Part shown: in pieces, positions 25,035 through 38,540 of the stretch | Layout: each line of letters starts with the position of its first letter | Position numbering within the stretch: the stretch's first letter is position 1 | NCBI RefSeq assembly: GCF_019802125.1 | Contig: NZ_JAHVHT010000006.1 | Span: forward strand, 1-64,000 | Length of the DNA stretch: 64,000 nucleotides | DNA from: Tateyamaria omphalii | Lineage (GTDB): Bacteria; Pseudomonadota; Alphaproteobacteria; Rhodobacterales; Rhodobacteraceae | Direction: 5' to 3' | The notes under the pieces: model-generated | What the model was told of the DNA's origin: nothing | The model's database searches: none | Seen by the model: the letters and a program-made list of their open reading frames with translations, nothing else | Made by a program: the position numbers and the translations under genes

Positions 25035-28000
25035 TCAGTCGCGGCTCTCTTCCGAGGTGTCGATGACCGTGTCGAACACGTCGCCACCCACCACGTCGTC
25101 GGCTGTCGGAGCAGCCAGGGCAGCGGCCGCTTCGGCCTCTTCCCGACGTGCTTCGATGACGACGTTGTCGCGGTCCGACGCGATCTTGCGCACGGCCTGA
25201 GTTGCCCCACCAGTCCCCGCAGGGATCAGGCGACCCACGATGACGTTTTCCTTCAGACCGACCAGCTTGTCCTTCTTGCCCTGCACCGACGCTTCGGTCA
25301 GCACGCGGGTGGTTTCCTGGAAGGACGCGGCCGAGATGAACGACCGGGTCTGCAGCGACGCCTTGGTGATGCCCAAGAGGATCGGACCACCCTGTGCCGG
25401 ACGACCGCCTTTCGACAGCGCCTTCTCGTTGGCCGCGTCGAACTCCTGCTTGTCCACATGCTCGCCTTTCAGCAGCGTGGTGTCGCCCGAGTCCTCGATC
25501 TCCCACTTCTGGAGCATCTGACGCACGATGACCTCGATGTGCTTGTCGTTGATCTTCACGCCTTGCAGTCGGTAAACCTCCTGCACCTCGTTGATCATGT
25601 AGTCGGCAAGCGCCTCCACACCCATGATGGCAAGGATGTCATGGGGGGCTGGGTTGCCGTCCATGATGTAGTCACCCTTCTGGATGAAGTCGCCTTCGGC
25701 CACCGGGATGTGCTTACCCTTGGGCACCATGTACTCGACCTTTTCCATGGTCTCGTCGCTGGGCTCAATCGCAATGCGGCGCTTGTTCTTGTAGTCCTTG
25801 CCAAAGCGCACGTAACCATCGATTTCGGCGATGATCGCGTGGTCCTTGGGACGACGGGCTTCGAACAGTTCGGCCACACGGGGCAGACCACCGGTGATGT
25901 CCTTGGTCTTGGCACCTTCACGCGGGATCCGGGCGACAACGTCACCGGCTTCCACGGTCTGGCCATCCTCGACCGACAGAACCGCATCCACGGACATCGG
26001 ATAGGTCACCGGATTGCCCGCATCGTTGCGGACCGGCTCGCCATCTTCGCCCACCAGAATGATCTCCGGCTTCAGCTCGTTGCCCTTCGGTGCGGCACGC
26101 CAGTCGATCACGATCTTCTGGGTCATGCCGGTGGCGTCGTCCGTTTCGTCGCGCACGGCCAGGCCGCTCACGAGGTCCACGTATTTCGCCGTACCCGCCT
26201 TCTCCGCAATGATGGGCAGCGTGTAGGGGTCCCACTCGAACAGCTTCTCGCCGCGCTTCACATCCTGACCATCGGTCACGAACAATGCCGTACCGTAGCC
26301 CAGCTTGTGGCTCGCGCGCTCGTCGCCATTCTCGTCCTGGATCACCAGCTTCATGTTCCGGCCCATGACCAGAACCTGACCGGCTGCATTGGTCAGCGTC
26401 TGCGGGTTCTCAAAGACGATCTTGCCTTCCTGGCTCGCTTCCAGGAACGACTGTTGACCACCCTGAGCAACCCCACCGATGTGGAAGGTCCGCATCGTCA
26501 GCTGCGTGCCAGGTTCACCGATGGACTGTGCCGCGATGATGCCGACAGCCTCGCCCGTGTTCACCATGGTGCCACGCGCCAGGTCGCGACCGTAACACAT
26601 GGTACACACACCCTCTTCGCTTTCGCAGGTCAGGGGCGAGCGGATGCGCATGGACTGCACACCCATCTCTTCGATGGTGTCGGACATGCGTTCGTCGATC
26701 AGCGTACCGGCGGCAACGATTACCTCGTCGGTCCCTGGCTTCAGCACGTCGTCAGCTGCAACACGGCCCAGCACACGCTCGGCCAGCGATGCAACCACCT
26801 CACCGTCATTCACAGCCGCTTCGGCGGTGATGGCGTTTTCAGTGCCGCAATCGATGTCGCGCACGATGCAGTCTTGGGCCACGTCCACCAGACGACGGGT
26901 CAGATAACCCGAGTTCGCCGTCTTCAAAGCGGTGTCCGACAGACCTTTCCGCGCGCCGTGGGTCGAGTTGAAGTATTCAAGAACGGTCAGACCTTCCTTG
27001 AAGTTCGAAATGATCGGCGTCTCGATGATGTCGCCATTCGGCTTCGCCATCAGGCCGCGCATCCCGCCCAGCTGCTTCATCTGCGTGACCGAGCCACGGG
27101 CACCGGAGTGCGCCATCATGTAGACCGAGTTCGGCTCCATTTCGGCGCCCGCCTCGTCCTTACGCTCGGCCGAGATCGAGCCCATCATAGCATCGGTGAC
27201 CTTGTCGTTACACTTCGACCAGGCATCGACCACCTTGTTGTACTTTTCACCCTGGGTGATCAGGCCGTCCATGTACTGCTGTTCAAAGTCCTTCACCTGC
27301 TCGCGGGTGTCATCCACGATGGTCCACTTGGTGTCGGGGATCAGCATGTCGTCCTTGCCGAACGAAATGCCCGCCTTGAACGCTTCCTTGAAGCCCATGG
27401 ACATGATCTGGTCACAGAAGATGACCGACTCTTTCTGACCGCAATAACGGTAGACGGTGTCGATGACCTGCTGCACTTCCTTCTTCCGCAACAGGCGGTT
27501 GACCAGGTCAAACGGCGCCTTGTTGTTCAGCGGCAGAAGCGCACCCAGACGGACACGGCCCGGCGTGGTTTCAAAGCGCTGCATGACCTCTTCGCCATGG
27601 TCGTTGATCTGCGGCACACGGGCCGTAACCTTGGCATGCAAGTGCACTTCGCCCGCGTCGAGGGCATGTTGCACTTCCTCGATCGAGCCAAAGACCATGC
27701 CTTCGCCCTTCATCCCCTCGCGTTCCAGCGTGGTGTAGTAAAGGCCAAGGATCATGTCCTGCGACGGCACAATGATCGGCGCGCCGTTGGCAGGCGACAG
27801 AACGTTGTTCGTCGACATCATCAGCACGCGCGCTTCGAGCTGGGCTTCCAGCGAAAGCGGAACGTGAACAGCCATCTGGTCGCCGTCAAAGTCAGCGTTA
27901 AAGGCTGAACAGACCAGCGGGTGAAGCTGGATCGCCTTACCTTCGATCAGCACAGGCTCGAACGCCTGAATGCCCAAACGGTGCAGCGTCGGTGCACGGT

Positions 28001-29279
28001 TCAGCATGACAGGGTGTTCGCGGATAACCTCGTCCAGAATGTCCCAAACTTCGGGACGCTCTTTTTCCACCAGCTTCTTGGCTTGCTTGACGGTGCTGGA
28101 CAGCCCCTTCGCCTCAAGCCGCGAGTAGATGAACGGCTTGAACAGTTCGAGCGCCATCTTCTTCGGCAGCCCACATTGGTGCAGTTTCAGTTCCGGCCCG
28201 GTCACGATGACCGAACGGCCCGAGAAGTCGACCCGTTTCCCCAGAAGGTTCTGACGGAAACGACCCTGCTTACCTTTCAGCATGTCCGACAGCGATTTCA
28301 GCGGACGCTTGTTGGCACCGGTGATCACACGGCCACGACGGCCGTTGTCGAACAGCGCGTCAACGGATTCCTGCAGCATCCGCTTTTCGTTGCGGACGAT
28401 GATGTCAGGCGCGCGCAACTCGATCAGACGCTTCAGACGGTTGTTCCGGTTGATGACCCGGCGGTACAGGTCGTTCAGGTCGGACGTCGCGAAACGGCCC
28501 CCATCCAGCGGCACCAGCGGGCGCAGTTCTGGCGGGATCACGGGGATCACGGTCAGAACCATCCACTCCGGGCGGTTGCCGGACTCGAGGAACGACTCCA
28601 CCACTTTCAGACGCTTGATGATCTTCTTGGGCTTCAGCTCGCCTGTCGCCTCTTTCAGATCAGCGCGCAGGTTTTCGGCTTCTGCTTCGAGGTCGATCTG
28701 GGACAGCATCTCACGGATGGCTTCGGCGCCGATGTTCGCGGTGAAGGCGTCCATGCCAAACGCGTCCTGCGCGTCCATGTACTCTTCTTCCGACAGCATC
28801 TGGCCATAGGACAGGTCGGTCAGACCCGGCTCGGTCACCACGTAGTTTTCGAAATACAGCACACGCTCCAGATCACGCAGCGTCATGTCCAGCATCAGAC
28901 CGATGCGGGACGGGAGCGATTTCAGGAACCAGATGTGCGCGACCGGGGCCGCCAGTTCGATGTGACCCATCCGCTCGCGGCGGACCTTTTGCAGTGTGAC
29001 TTCGACACCGCATTTCTCGCAGACAACGCCGCGATACTTCATGCGCTTGTATTTGCCGCACAGGCATTCGTAATCCTTGATCGGGCCAAAGATACGCGCA
29101 CAGAACAGGCCGTCACGCTCGGGCTTGAACGTCCGGTAGTTGATGGTCTCGGGCTTCTTGATCTCGCCAAACGACCACGAGAGGATGCGTTCGGGCGACG
29201 CCAGGCTCACCTTGATCTCGTCAAAGACCTTGGGCGGCGTCAGCGGGTTGAACGGGTTGTTTGTCAGTTCTTGGTTCAT
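25035..29279 (-). CDS. rpoC: DNA-directed RNA polymerase beta' subunit
   Basis: The 1414-residue beta' subunit of RNA polymerase. It has the N-terminal zinc site [22 protein letters not shown], the catalytic magnesium loop [12 protein letters not shown] and the trigger-loop region HIGGVAQGG preceded by [12 protein letters not shown]. The second zinc cluster is [19 protein letters not shown]. The start is [13 protein letters not shown] (CAT 29277-29279); the frame begins two codons earlier at TTG. It follows a small membrane-protein gene that separates it from rpoB. Confidence 0.99.
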   Translation of the reverse strand: MNQELTNNPFNPLTPPKVFDEIKVSLASPERILSWSFGEIKKPETINYRTFKPERDGLFCARIFGPIKDYECLCGKYKRMKYRGVVCEKCGVEVTLQKVRRERMGHIELAAPVAHIWFLKSLPSRIGLMLDMTLRDLERVLYFENYVVTEPGLTDLSYGQMLSEEEYMDAQDAFGMDAFTANIGAEAIREMLSQIDLEAEAENLRADLKEATGELKPKKIIKRLKVVESFLESGNRPEWMVLTVIPVIPPELRPLVPLDGGRFATSDLNDLYRRVINRNNRLKRLIELRAPDIIVRNEKRMLQESVDALFDNGRRGRVITGANKRPLKSLSDMLKGKQGRFRQNLLGKRVDFSGRSVIVTGPELKLHQCGLPKKMALELFKPFIYSRLEAKGLSSTVKQAKKLVEKERPEVWDILDEVIREHPVMLNRAPTLHRLGIQAFEPVLIEGKAIQLHPLVCSAFNADFDGDQMAVHVPLSLEAQLEARVLMMSTNNVLSPANGAPIIVPSQDMILGLYYTTLEREGMKGEGMVFGSIEEVQHALDAGEVHLHAKVTARVPQINDHGEEVMQRFETTPGRVRLGALLPLNNKAPFDLVNRLLRKKEVQQVIDTVYRYCGQKESVIFCDQIMSMGFKEAFKAGISFGKDDMLIPDTKWTIVDDTREQVKDFEQQYMDGLITQGEKYNKVVDAWSKCNDKVTDAMMGSISAERKDEAGAEMEPNSVYMMAHSGARGSVTQMKQLGGMRGLMAKPNGDIIETPIISNFKEGLTVLEYFNSTHGARKGLSDTALKTANSGYLTRRLVDVAQDCIVRDIDCGTENAITAEAAVNDGEVVASLAERVLGRVAADDVLKPGTDEVIVAAGTLIDERMSDTIEEMGVQSMRIRSPLTCESEEGVCTMCYGRDLARGTMVNTGEAVGIIAAQSIGEPGTQLTMRTFHIGGVAQGGQQSFLEASQEGKIVFENPQTLTNAAGQVLVMGRNMKLVIQDENGDERASHKLGYGTALFVTDGQDVKRGEKLFEWDPYTLPIIAEKAGTAKYVDLVSGLAVRDETDDATGMTQKIVIDWRAAPKGNELKPEIILVGEDGEPVRNDAGNPVTYPMSVDAVLSVEDGQTVEAGDVVARIPREGAKTKDITGGLPRVAELFEARRPKDHAIIAEIDGYVRFGKDYKNKRRIAIEPSDETMEKVEYMVPKGKHIPVAEGDFIQKGDYIMDGNPAPHDILAIMGVEALADYMINEVQEVYRLQGVKINDKHIEVIVRQMLQKWEIEDSGDTTLLKGEHVDKQEFDAANEKALSKGGRPAQGGPILLGITKASLQTRSFISAASFQETTRVLTEASVQGKKDKLVGLKENVIVGRLIPAGTGGATQAVRKIASDRDNVVIEARREEAEAAAALAAPTADDVVGGDVFDTVIDTSEESRD

Positions 29280-29292
29280 TTTCAAATCCCTA

Positions 29293-29495
29293 TCAGAGGG
29301 CCAAACGGTAAAGGACGATTCCGGCTAGGAGCGCGACGGATCCTGCAACGAACGCACAGCGCCCGACGAAATCTGTTCGCACGGAATTGTCGACGAAAAA
29401 GTACCGATACGCACAAACTGCTCCGACGGCGCCGGACGCCATCGAAGTGAGAACAACAAGCATTCCCAACAGCTTGAAAGTAACGGTTTCGACGA

Positions 29496-29499
<4 letters not shown>
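29293..29499 (-). CDS. Small two-helix membrane protein between rpoB and rpoC
   Basis: A 68-residue protein with two predicted membrane helices, [21 protein letters not shown] (about residues 8-28) and [21 protein letters not shown] (about 46-66). They are joined by a short loop with [13 protein letters not shown]. It starts at GTG 29499 overlapping the rpoB stop (GTGA), so it is translationally coupled to rpoB, and it ends 13 bases before rpoC. I do not recognise the family. Coupled position and clear helices favour a real gene, but why a membrane protein would be made with RNA polymerase is unknown. Confidence 0.65.
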
Positions 29500-33632
<4,133 letters not shown>

Positions 33633-33764
33633 GCGGTTCTCGCACTCCATCTTTGTTCTGGTCGCGCAACGGAAGGGGCATTCCCGGCGCGAGCCTCAAA
33701 GATCGAAAAGGTGATCTATCCCTGCGCACCCGCCCAAGATGCGCGCCCGATCACAATCTTTCCT

Positions 33765-33802
33765 AAAAAGCCGCCGCAGCGGTTCGTACCCAGCGGCTTT
33801 TT
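33765..33802. terminator. Terminator-like hairpin upstream of rpoB
   Basis: AAAAAGCCGC (33765-33774) and GCGGCTTTTT (33793-33802) are perfect inverted repeats around 18 bases, giving a GC stem with T-runs on both strands. It lies about 135 bases in front of rpoB in the direction of transcription, so it would reduce read-through from rplL or act as an attenuator. Confidence 0.65.
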
Positions 33803-33978
33803 GCGAAAGATCGGAACATGAAGTGTGTGTTCGGCTGACCCCCTTAGATACAAGACGCAAAAAGCCGGGCGCGAATCATCGCTCCCAGCGGAGAGGTTCA
33901 TTTAGGACGCTATCGGGGAAAGCACAAGGGACACCCTGCGCCAAACACCCGCTTTTGTCAAATCCGGCCCCTCAAAGC

Positions 33979-34006
33979 AAAAGGGCGCCCCGTCTCCGGA
34001 ACGCCC
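33979..34006 (-). terminator. Terminator after rplL
   Basis: A 10-base-pair stem with a four-base loop (33983-33992 and 33997-34006, two G-U pairs on the minus-strand RNA) followed by TTTT (plus A at 33979-33982). It begins 24 bases after the rplL stop and probably makes the high L7/L12 to RNA polymerase ratio by partial termination. Confidence 0.75.
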
Positions 34007-34029
34007 CCTGAATTGCGAAATCGCAAGGC

Positions 34030-34407
34030 TTAGGCCAGCTCGACCTCGGCGCCAGCTGCTTCCAGCTTGCCCTTGATGTCTTCGGCTTCGGCTTTGTCGA
34101 CGCCTTCCTTGATCTTGCCGCCGGCTTCGACCAGGTCCTTGGCTTCTTTCAGGCCCAGACCGGTGATGCCGCGCACTTCCTTGATCACGTTGATCTTGGA
34201 GGCGCCTGCGTTCTTCAGGACAACGTCGAATTCCGACTTCTCTTCCTCGGCTGCGCCACCGGCGTCGCCTGCAGGGCCAGCCATCATCACTGCGCCGCCA
34301 GCGGCGGGCTCGATGCCGTACTCGTCCTTGAGGATGGTTTTCAGTTCTTGTGCTTCCAGCAGGGTCAGACCCACGATGCTTTCTGCGAGTGCTTTCAGAT
34401 CAGCCAT
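34030..34407 (-). CDS. rplL: 50S ribosomal protein L7/L12
   Basis: The 125-residue stalk protein that recruits translational GTPases. It has the N-terminal dimer helix [26 protein letters not shown], the flexible Ala/Gly hinge [22 protein letters not shown], and the C-terminal domain [35 protein letters not shown]. Follows rplJ by about 70 bases. Confidence 0.99.
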   Translation of the reverse strand: MADLKALAESIVGLTLLEAQELKTILKDEYGIEPAAGGAVMMAGPAGDAGGAAEEEKSEFDVVLKNAGASKINVIKEVRGITGLGLKEAKDLVEAGGKIKEGVDKAEAEDIKGKLEAAGAEVELA

Positions 34408-34476
34408 TGTATCAGCTCTTTCCGTTTACATGTGTTCCAACGTGCAGTGTCTACCGCACGCCAATCAGACAATGCC

Positions 34477-34989
34477 TCAGGCCGCCTTTTCCTCGATGGT
34501 CGAGAGGATGGAGGCGATGTTGCTTGCAGGTGCGCCAATGGCCCCGGCGATGTTCGATGCAGGTGCGCCGATGCAGCCCACGATGGAAGCAATAAGCTCC
34601 TCGCGCGAAGGCATCTTCGACACAGCCGTCACACCGGCCCGGTCCAACGCATTCTCACCCATGGCTCCGCCGAGGATCACGAACTTGTCGTTGCCCTTGG
34701 CAAAGTCCTCCGACACCTTGGCGGCTGCCACGGGGTCCTCGGAATAGGTCAGAACGGTCATGCCCGTCAGGTAGTCAGCAATGCTTTCGCAGGGCTTGTC
34801 CTGAAGGGCAATCTTGGCGAGCCTGTTTTTGGCAACACGAACCGCAGCATCTGCTTCACGTGCTTTCGCGCGCAGATCCTGCATTTCGGCAACTGTCAGA
34901 CCGGCGTAGTGGGCAACCACAACGACGCCAGAGCTTTCAAAGATCTGGCCGAGTTCCTCGACCACTTTCTCTTTCTGGGCTCTATCCAC
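34477..34989 (-). CDS. rplJ: 50S ribosomal protein L10
   Basis: L10 anchors L7/L12 dimers to 23S rRNA. The 170-residue length is typical. It opens [40 protein letters not shown] and ends in the L12-binding helix segments [21 protein letters not shown]. Note the near-duplicated GAPASNIA unit that gives two L12-binding repeats. In other bacteria L10-L12 represses its own mRNA through the leader; a long leader is present here. Confidence 0.99.
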   Translation of the reverse strand: MDRAQKEKVVEELGQIFESSGVVVVAHYAGLTVAEMQDLRAKAREADAAVRVAKNRLAKIALQDKPCESIADYLTGMTVLTYSEDPVAAAKVSEDFAKGNDKFVILGGAMGENALDRAGVTAVSKMPSREELIASIVGCIGAPASNIAGAIGAPASNIASILSTIEEKAA

Positions 34990-35428
34990 AGTTTTCTCCA
35001 GTTTATGGGAGGCGAACCCCCCGGCTCAGTTTGCACCGGATCACTCCGGCGGTTTGGTCCTCGAAATACACGGGTCCAAGACCGCCAGAGGCTCGACGGA
35101 GCATCTGGAGAAGTAAGGTCTGTTCCCGCCTCGGGCAGGATTTATGAGCCAAGGCTCACCCACCGTCTCGGACGAAAGCGAGGGCGTTCGAATCAATCGG
35201 ACACCCTCGAGGTGCGGAGTTATAGGGTTTGGGGGGCGTTGTGAAGGGGGTTCACTAATCTTCACCGGTTGGGACTGAAGTCGAACGTATCGTCAATCCA
35301 CAGCCCACGGAACAAGTGACAGTCTTCACCTTACTGCGTTCCAAATTGGGTTGCGGTAAGTAAATGAGCAAGTTCGCTCGTGACGCCGGCCTCTGACAAA
35401 TTAAATTGTGTGACCCCAACTATCGCTG
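34990..35428 (-). promoter_or_regulatory. rplJ leader and promoter region
   Basis: A 440-base gap with no credible gene. On the minus strand the 230 bases before rplJ are rich in short self-complementary GC stretches, as expected for an L10-binding leader. A possible -10 TATAAC (plus bases 35219-35224) would start that leader, but its -35 is weak. Beyond 35240 the composition becomes AT-richer towards the receiver/kinase pair. The leader identification rests on position, not on a matched RNA motif. Confidence 0.4.
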
Positions 35429-36511
35429 TCAGCTCGGCACAAAGCGGCGTTTTCGTCTCGCCATGTTCATACGGTAGGTGTCTTCACCGCTTGAAGGGAC
35501 AGAAAAGGTAAATGTCGTAGTCCGGTATGCAGTACCTTCGCGTTGCACTACTTCGCCCGTCTGCTCTACCGAAAGCTCTCCTGAAAACTTTTCCACGATC
35601 TCTTTGGCAACCGATAACCCGATACCAGTACCAGCAGGTCGGAGCTTAGAAGCCGTCTGACCTCTAAAGCCAACTGAGAAAACTTTCTCGACCTCAGATT
35701 CAGCTATCCTCGGGCCAATGGATGTTACTGACACCACCGTCTTTGCCTCCAAGTCGTACACTCCGACTTCCACAGCGTTGTGCGGAGGGCTGTACTTAAT
35801 TGCATTGTCGATAAGGGTGTATGGGACAATATCAAGAATGTTTGGCCCTCTTGTGAACCGGTAAGAGCCGCCTGAAATTTTGATATTAATAGATTTATCG
35901 TTGGCCGCAGCACGAAAACAGCGCACAACCTTGTCTACCCGACTATATACCGGAATCTTCTCTAATTTTTCAAAGCGGTCTACACCGGTGGTATAGTCGA
36001 GATAGTCAATTCTCGCTTTGAGCATTGTTTGCGTCGCGACAATAGTCTTCAAACTGTCCGCTAACTCAGAATGGTCTCTATTTGCATGCGCCCTTCCAGC
36101 CTGCTCAGCGGAATGATATATTGCAGAAGACAAGTGCCTGAGGTCGTGCACCAGAGCCGTCGTGCTTTCCTCTGCGAGTAGCCTCTGCTGCTTGGAGCGC
36201 AAGAGATGCTGCTTGAGATACTCCTCAATCATTTGCTTAGTATTGACGGCAGTATACCCATACACTTTTTTGGTTGGCTTTGGGCCATCAAGCAGATGCA
36301 AACCGGGGATAATATACGAGCGACCAAAATCGTCGGTTTTTCGATACAGCAGATATCCGAATTCAGAGACATGCCATCCGTCTTCATTGATTGATGTATA
36401 TTTTGAGACACGAAACTGGTCACAGAGTTCAGGTGGCAACCTAAACAAGGAACCTTGACAAGAGGTAAATGAACCGTTCGGCTCAACAATTATTGAAAAG
36501 TACGCAAGCAT
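35429..36511 (-). CDS. Soluble histidine-kinase-like ATPase of an orphan two-component pair
   Basis: A 360-residue protein without membrane helices. Residues 1-95 form an N-terminal region I cannot match. A coiled stretch (95-120) follows, then a dimerisation box TTALVHDLRHLSSAIYHSAE with the likely phospho-accepting His122. The HATPase domain has N box YTLIDNAIKYSP (Asn236) and G2 GTGIGLSVAKEIVEKFSG (294-311). The G1 motif is degenerate: SIGPRI in place of DxGxGI, so the kinase may be weak, altered or a phosphatase. The tail is basic (MARRKRRFVPS). It starts one base after the receiver gene. Base composition is clearly more AT-rich than the neighbours, suggesting acquisition. Confidence 0.8.
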   Translation of the reverse strand: MLAYFSIIVEPNGSFTSCQGSLFRLPPELCDQFRVSKYTSINEDGWHVSEFGYLLYRKTDDFGRSYIIPGLHLLDGPKPTKKVYGYTAVNTKQMIEEYLKQHLLRSKQQRLLAEESTTALVHDLRHLSSAIYHSAEQAGRAHANRDHSELADSLKTIVATQTMLKARIDYLDYTTGVDRFEKLEKIPVYSRVDKVVRCFRAAANDKSINIKISGGSYRFTRGPNILDIVPYTLIDNAIKYSPPHNAVEVGVYDLEAKTVVSVTSIGPRIAESEVEKVFSVGFRGQTASKLRPAGTGIGLSVAKEIVEKFSGELSVEQTGEVVQREGTAYRTTTFTFSVPSSGEDTYRMNMARRKRRFVPS

Positions 36512-36512
36512 T

Positions 36513-37196
36513 CTACGCTAGGATAAGACTATAAATTGCAGAGGCTATCAAGCTCTGAACAATACCCTTTGCATGTCCACTTACGTTTACTTTTGAAAGT
36601 ACTTGGCTGAGTAGTTTGAAGTCAGCATCTTGCGTCTGCACCGATCGCACATATGCATCTTCAAGTTTTACGATGTCTCGGATATCAATCTCTTGATCAA
36701 GCAAACCTTCTCTTGCGTTTAACCACATGATGTAGGGGTCCATGACCTGTTTTACGTAAGCGTCTAGCATTTCTGACCAAGCAGTTAAATCTTCATCCTT
36801 CTTGAGAAAGTGATCGCAGTACTCTTTAGCCGCTATTGCTTCGGCAGAGTTAGCGCGCGCACCGGTGTAGGCTATCACTATCTTCGTTGGGTAATTGGTT
36901 TTTATTTCTTTGATAAGACTAGCGCCACCAATGCGTTGGTCAAAATGCGCCCCAACGCCCATCAAATCAGACAGCACTATATCATATCCGCTTACCTCTG
37001 CAGTATTTGAGATATCATGCAGCAGCGTTATGTCATATCCGTATGATTTTAAGTTGGAATATGGTTGGAATTTTTCGTCATCAATCACCGCAATTTTAAC
37101 TGCCGACCGCAAGTCAGCTTGGTTTTGGTTCATACGGTTCTTTTTTGCGTAGTCTCGCAGTTCTAGAACCGATTTGTAAGAGCTCAATCCAAACAC
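36513..37196 (-). CDS. Receiver-domain protein without recognised output domain
   Basis: A 227-residue protein. The receiver is residues about 32-150: acidic pocket IAVIDDE (Asp39, Asp40), phospho-acceptor Asp77 in YDIVLSDLMGVG, Thr111 in IVIAYTGA and Lys132 or Lys133 in DHFLKKDED. The C-terminal 75 residues look helical and end hydrophobic (GIVQSLIASAIYSLILA); no DNA-binding, enzyme or other known output is visible. It starts at GTG 37196; an internal ATG 37133 (MNQNQADL) is an alternative. First gene of the pair, upstream of the kinase. AT-rich, with codon use unlike the surrounding genes. Confidence 0.8.
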   Translation of the reverse strand: MFGLSSYKSVLELRDYAKKNRMNQNQADLRSAVKIAVIDDEKFQPYSNLKSYGYDITLLHDISNTAEVSGYDIVLSDLMGVGAHFDQRIGGASLIKEIKTNYPTKIVIAYTGARANSAEAIAAKEYCDHFLKKDEDLTAWSEMLDAYVKQVMDPYIMWLNAREGLLDQEIDIRDIVKLEDAYVRSVQTQDADFKLLSQVLSKVNVSGHAKGIVQSLIASAIYSLILA

Positions 37197-37334
37197 TTCT
37201 CATCGTTCCTTAGCATAGACGTACGCGACGCCATCAGTTCTGCACCTTATACAGGGCTGAGCGCCGTAAGTGTAGCTGTCTTGCTAGAGAAGCGAACTGA
37301 AGCCACAAACTTCCCTGTTGTTGCCCACCATACA

Positions 37335-37352
37335 AAAACCGCCCGCCTTCGG
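37335..37352 (-). terminator. Probable terminator of the exported-protein gene
   Basis: On the minus strand a GC stem with an AAG-type turn (CGCCCG / CGGGCG) is followed by GGTTTTTG. It lies downstream of the 37602-38174 gene and upstream of the receiver/kinase pair, isolating the pair's transcription. Confidence 0.65.
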
Positions 37353-37564
37353 GCGTCATGCTACAAATCAACCCGTTAAAATCCCGGAAACTCACCGTGC
37401 GGTGGCCTCGCCCCCAAGACCGGCCCCACGGGCTGGCGATACATCTCCACCTGCACTCCGCGCATCCGTCCGATGACCCCACGACCATAAAGCGCGCCGC
37501 ACGACCCCCAAGATCGCCATCCCCCGGTCCCGCGATGTCCGTCTCACCGCGCAGCCAATACACC

Positions 37565-37587
37565 GTAGGGTGGGCATTCTGCCCACC
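37565..37587. repeat. Single REP-like palindrome
   Basis: GTAG head at 37565-37568, then arms GGTGGGCA (37569-37576) and TGCCCACC (37580-37587) around TTC. It has the same layout (GTAGG, 8-base arm, TTC-type turn, 8-base arm) as each half of the doublet at 148-199 but different arm bases. It lies just downstream of the exported-protein gene, a usual REP position. Confidence 0.6.
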
Positions 37588-37601
37588 ACCCCGACCCGCC
37601 T

Positions 37602-38174
37602 CTACGCGCAAGGCACCATTTCCGCCTCTATCGCCGCCTGATACGCCTCGGCAAACCGCGCGCTGAGCGGATCCAGCGCAAGGATCCGCGCGCTTGCCGC
37701 ATCCATCCGCATGCACGCAAACTGGTCGATGCCGGCAAACAGCGTCGCGTGGGCCGTGTCCTCCGTCATATCCGGCTGCGTCGCGGCCCAGAGTGTCGCG
37801 ATCCGGTCGCGCTCCGTCTCTGTCGGCATCAGGCACAGGGTCAGGTCAAATTTCGCTTGTGCCAGCGCCAGGCTGGCGGGGTCCCGTGCGACCGCATCGG
37901 GCAGCCCCACGAACACGCCCACATACTCGGCCAGCGCGACCACACCCGCCGCATATTTTTCAAAGGCTGCGCGGGCCACAGAGTCTGTGGTCTGCACGGG
38001 TGTCACTGGCCCGACGGCGCCCCATGCCTCGGGCTCCATCGCGGTCACGGCCGCCCACTCTGCCGGGCAGGTCCGTGCCGCAATGTCGATCGCGCGTGTG
38101 CCCGCCTGCGCCGCCGTGGCCGTCATCACCACCAGCGCGGCGGATACGTTCAGAAAGAGCTGTCTTGCGGTCAT
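37602..38174 (-). CDS. Exported protein of unknown function
   Basis: A 190-residue protein with a clear Sec signal (LFLNVSAALVVMTATAAQAG, cleavage near residue 24). The mature part is Ala-rich and helical with four cysteines (ARTCPAEW, LTLCLMPT, FACMRM, VPCA at the C-terminus) that could form two disulfides in the periplasm. I do not recognise the family. Alone on the minus strand. GC-rich codon use matches the chromosome, unlike the neighbouring receiver/kinase pair. Confidence 0.75.
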   Translation of the reverse strand: MTARQLFLNVSAALVVMTATAAQAGTRAIDIAARTCPAEWAAVTAMEPEAWGAVGPVTPVQTTDSVARAAFEKYAAGVVALAEYVGVFVGLPDAVARDPASLALAQAKFDLTLCLMPTETERDRIATLWAATQPDMTEDTAHATLFAGIDQFACMRMDAASARILALDPLSARFAEAYQAAIEAEMVPCA

Positions 38175-38540
38175 GCGTCCGGCCCGTTTTCAGCGCTGTC
38201 TACAGGCCAAGCGTGTCAGGATTTGGGCCGCATATGTTACCAAAAGGTAAAAACGCCCTTGTAACCCTTTGATCCTACAGGGGTCGCGCAATGTCCCCGC
38301 GTGGGACACCAAAAAAGGCGCGTACATTGCAGTCCAAAATCCCCACATCTTCTCTAACCAGCCGAGAGGTCAAAGACCTCAGGAATGGCGCAACCAAGAG
38401 GGCTTCTCAAAAGGTCAGCAAAACCAGCGAACGCGACGCGAAGCTATCGATCTCATGGCCAACGCCAGACCGCATGGACTTGCCATCCGCCCCGGCAACA
38501 GCTGTGGTCCCACAACCCGCCGCCGCAGGCAAAGGCTGCG
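38175..38540. other. Intergenic region with one doubtful ORF
   Basis: About 365 bases between paaE and the exported-protein gene. On the plus strand an open frame from ATG 38291 runs to 38737. Its first 80 residues (MSPRGTPKKARTLQSKIPTS, very basic) lie in the gap and the rest is antisense to paaE. There is no good ribosome site, so I give it little weight. No terminator for paaE was recognised. Confidence 0.3.

Larger units (their letters stand above)
33633..34029. other. rplL-rpoB intergenic region
   Basis: About 400 bases without a credible gene on either strand. It holds two hairpins with flanking A/T tracts (33765-33802 and 33979-34006, listed separately) and presumably a promoter for rpoB or an antitermination or processing region. 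I could not find a convincing -35/-10 pair by eye. Confidence 0.6.
37197..37601. other. Intergenic region with a hairpin and a REP-like unit
   Basis: About 400 bases between the receiver gene and the exported-protein gene. Open frames here look like shadows. A hairpin CCGCCCG/CGGGCG near 37336-37352, with T-run on the minus strand, could end the upstream minus-strand gene. A REP-like unit lies at 37565-37587. The rest, including 37380-37560, holds nothing I can assign. Confidence 0.6.

Noticed and set aside
25458-27908. 816-codon plus-strand frame opposite rpoC
   Set aside because: Antisense shadow of a highly conserved gene; composition typical of such shadows.
35429-37196. Possible CBASS, Thoeris, BREX or Detocs defence system
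   Set aside because: No nucleotidyltransferase, TIR, nuclease, protease or fused receiver-effector gene is present; only the receiver and kinase are seen.
37234-37836. 200-codon minus-strand frame before and overlapping the exported-protein gene
   Set aside because: Out-of-frame reading through the exported-protein gene and the REP-like unit; no start signal and odd composition.
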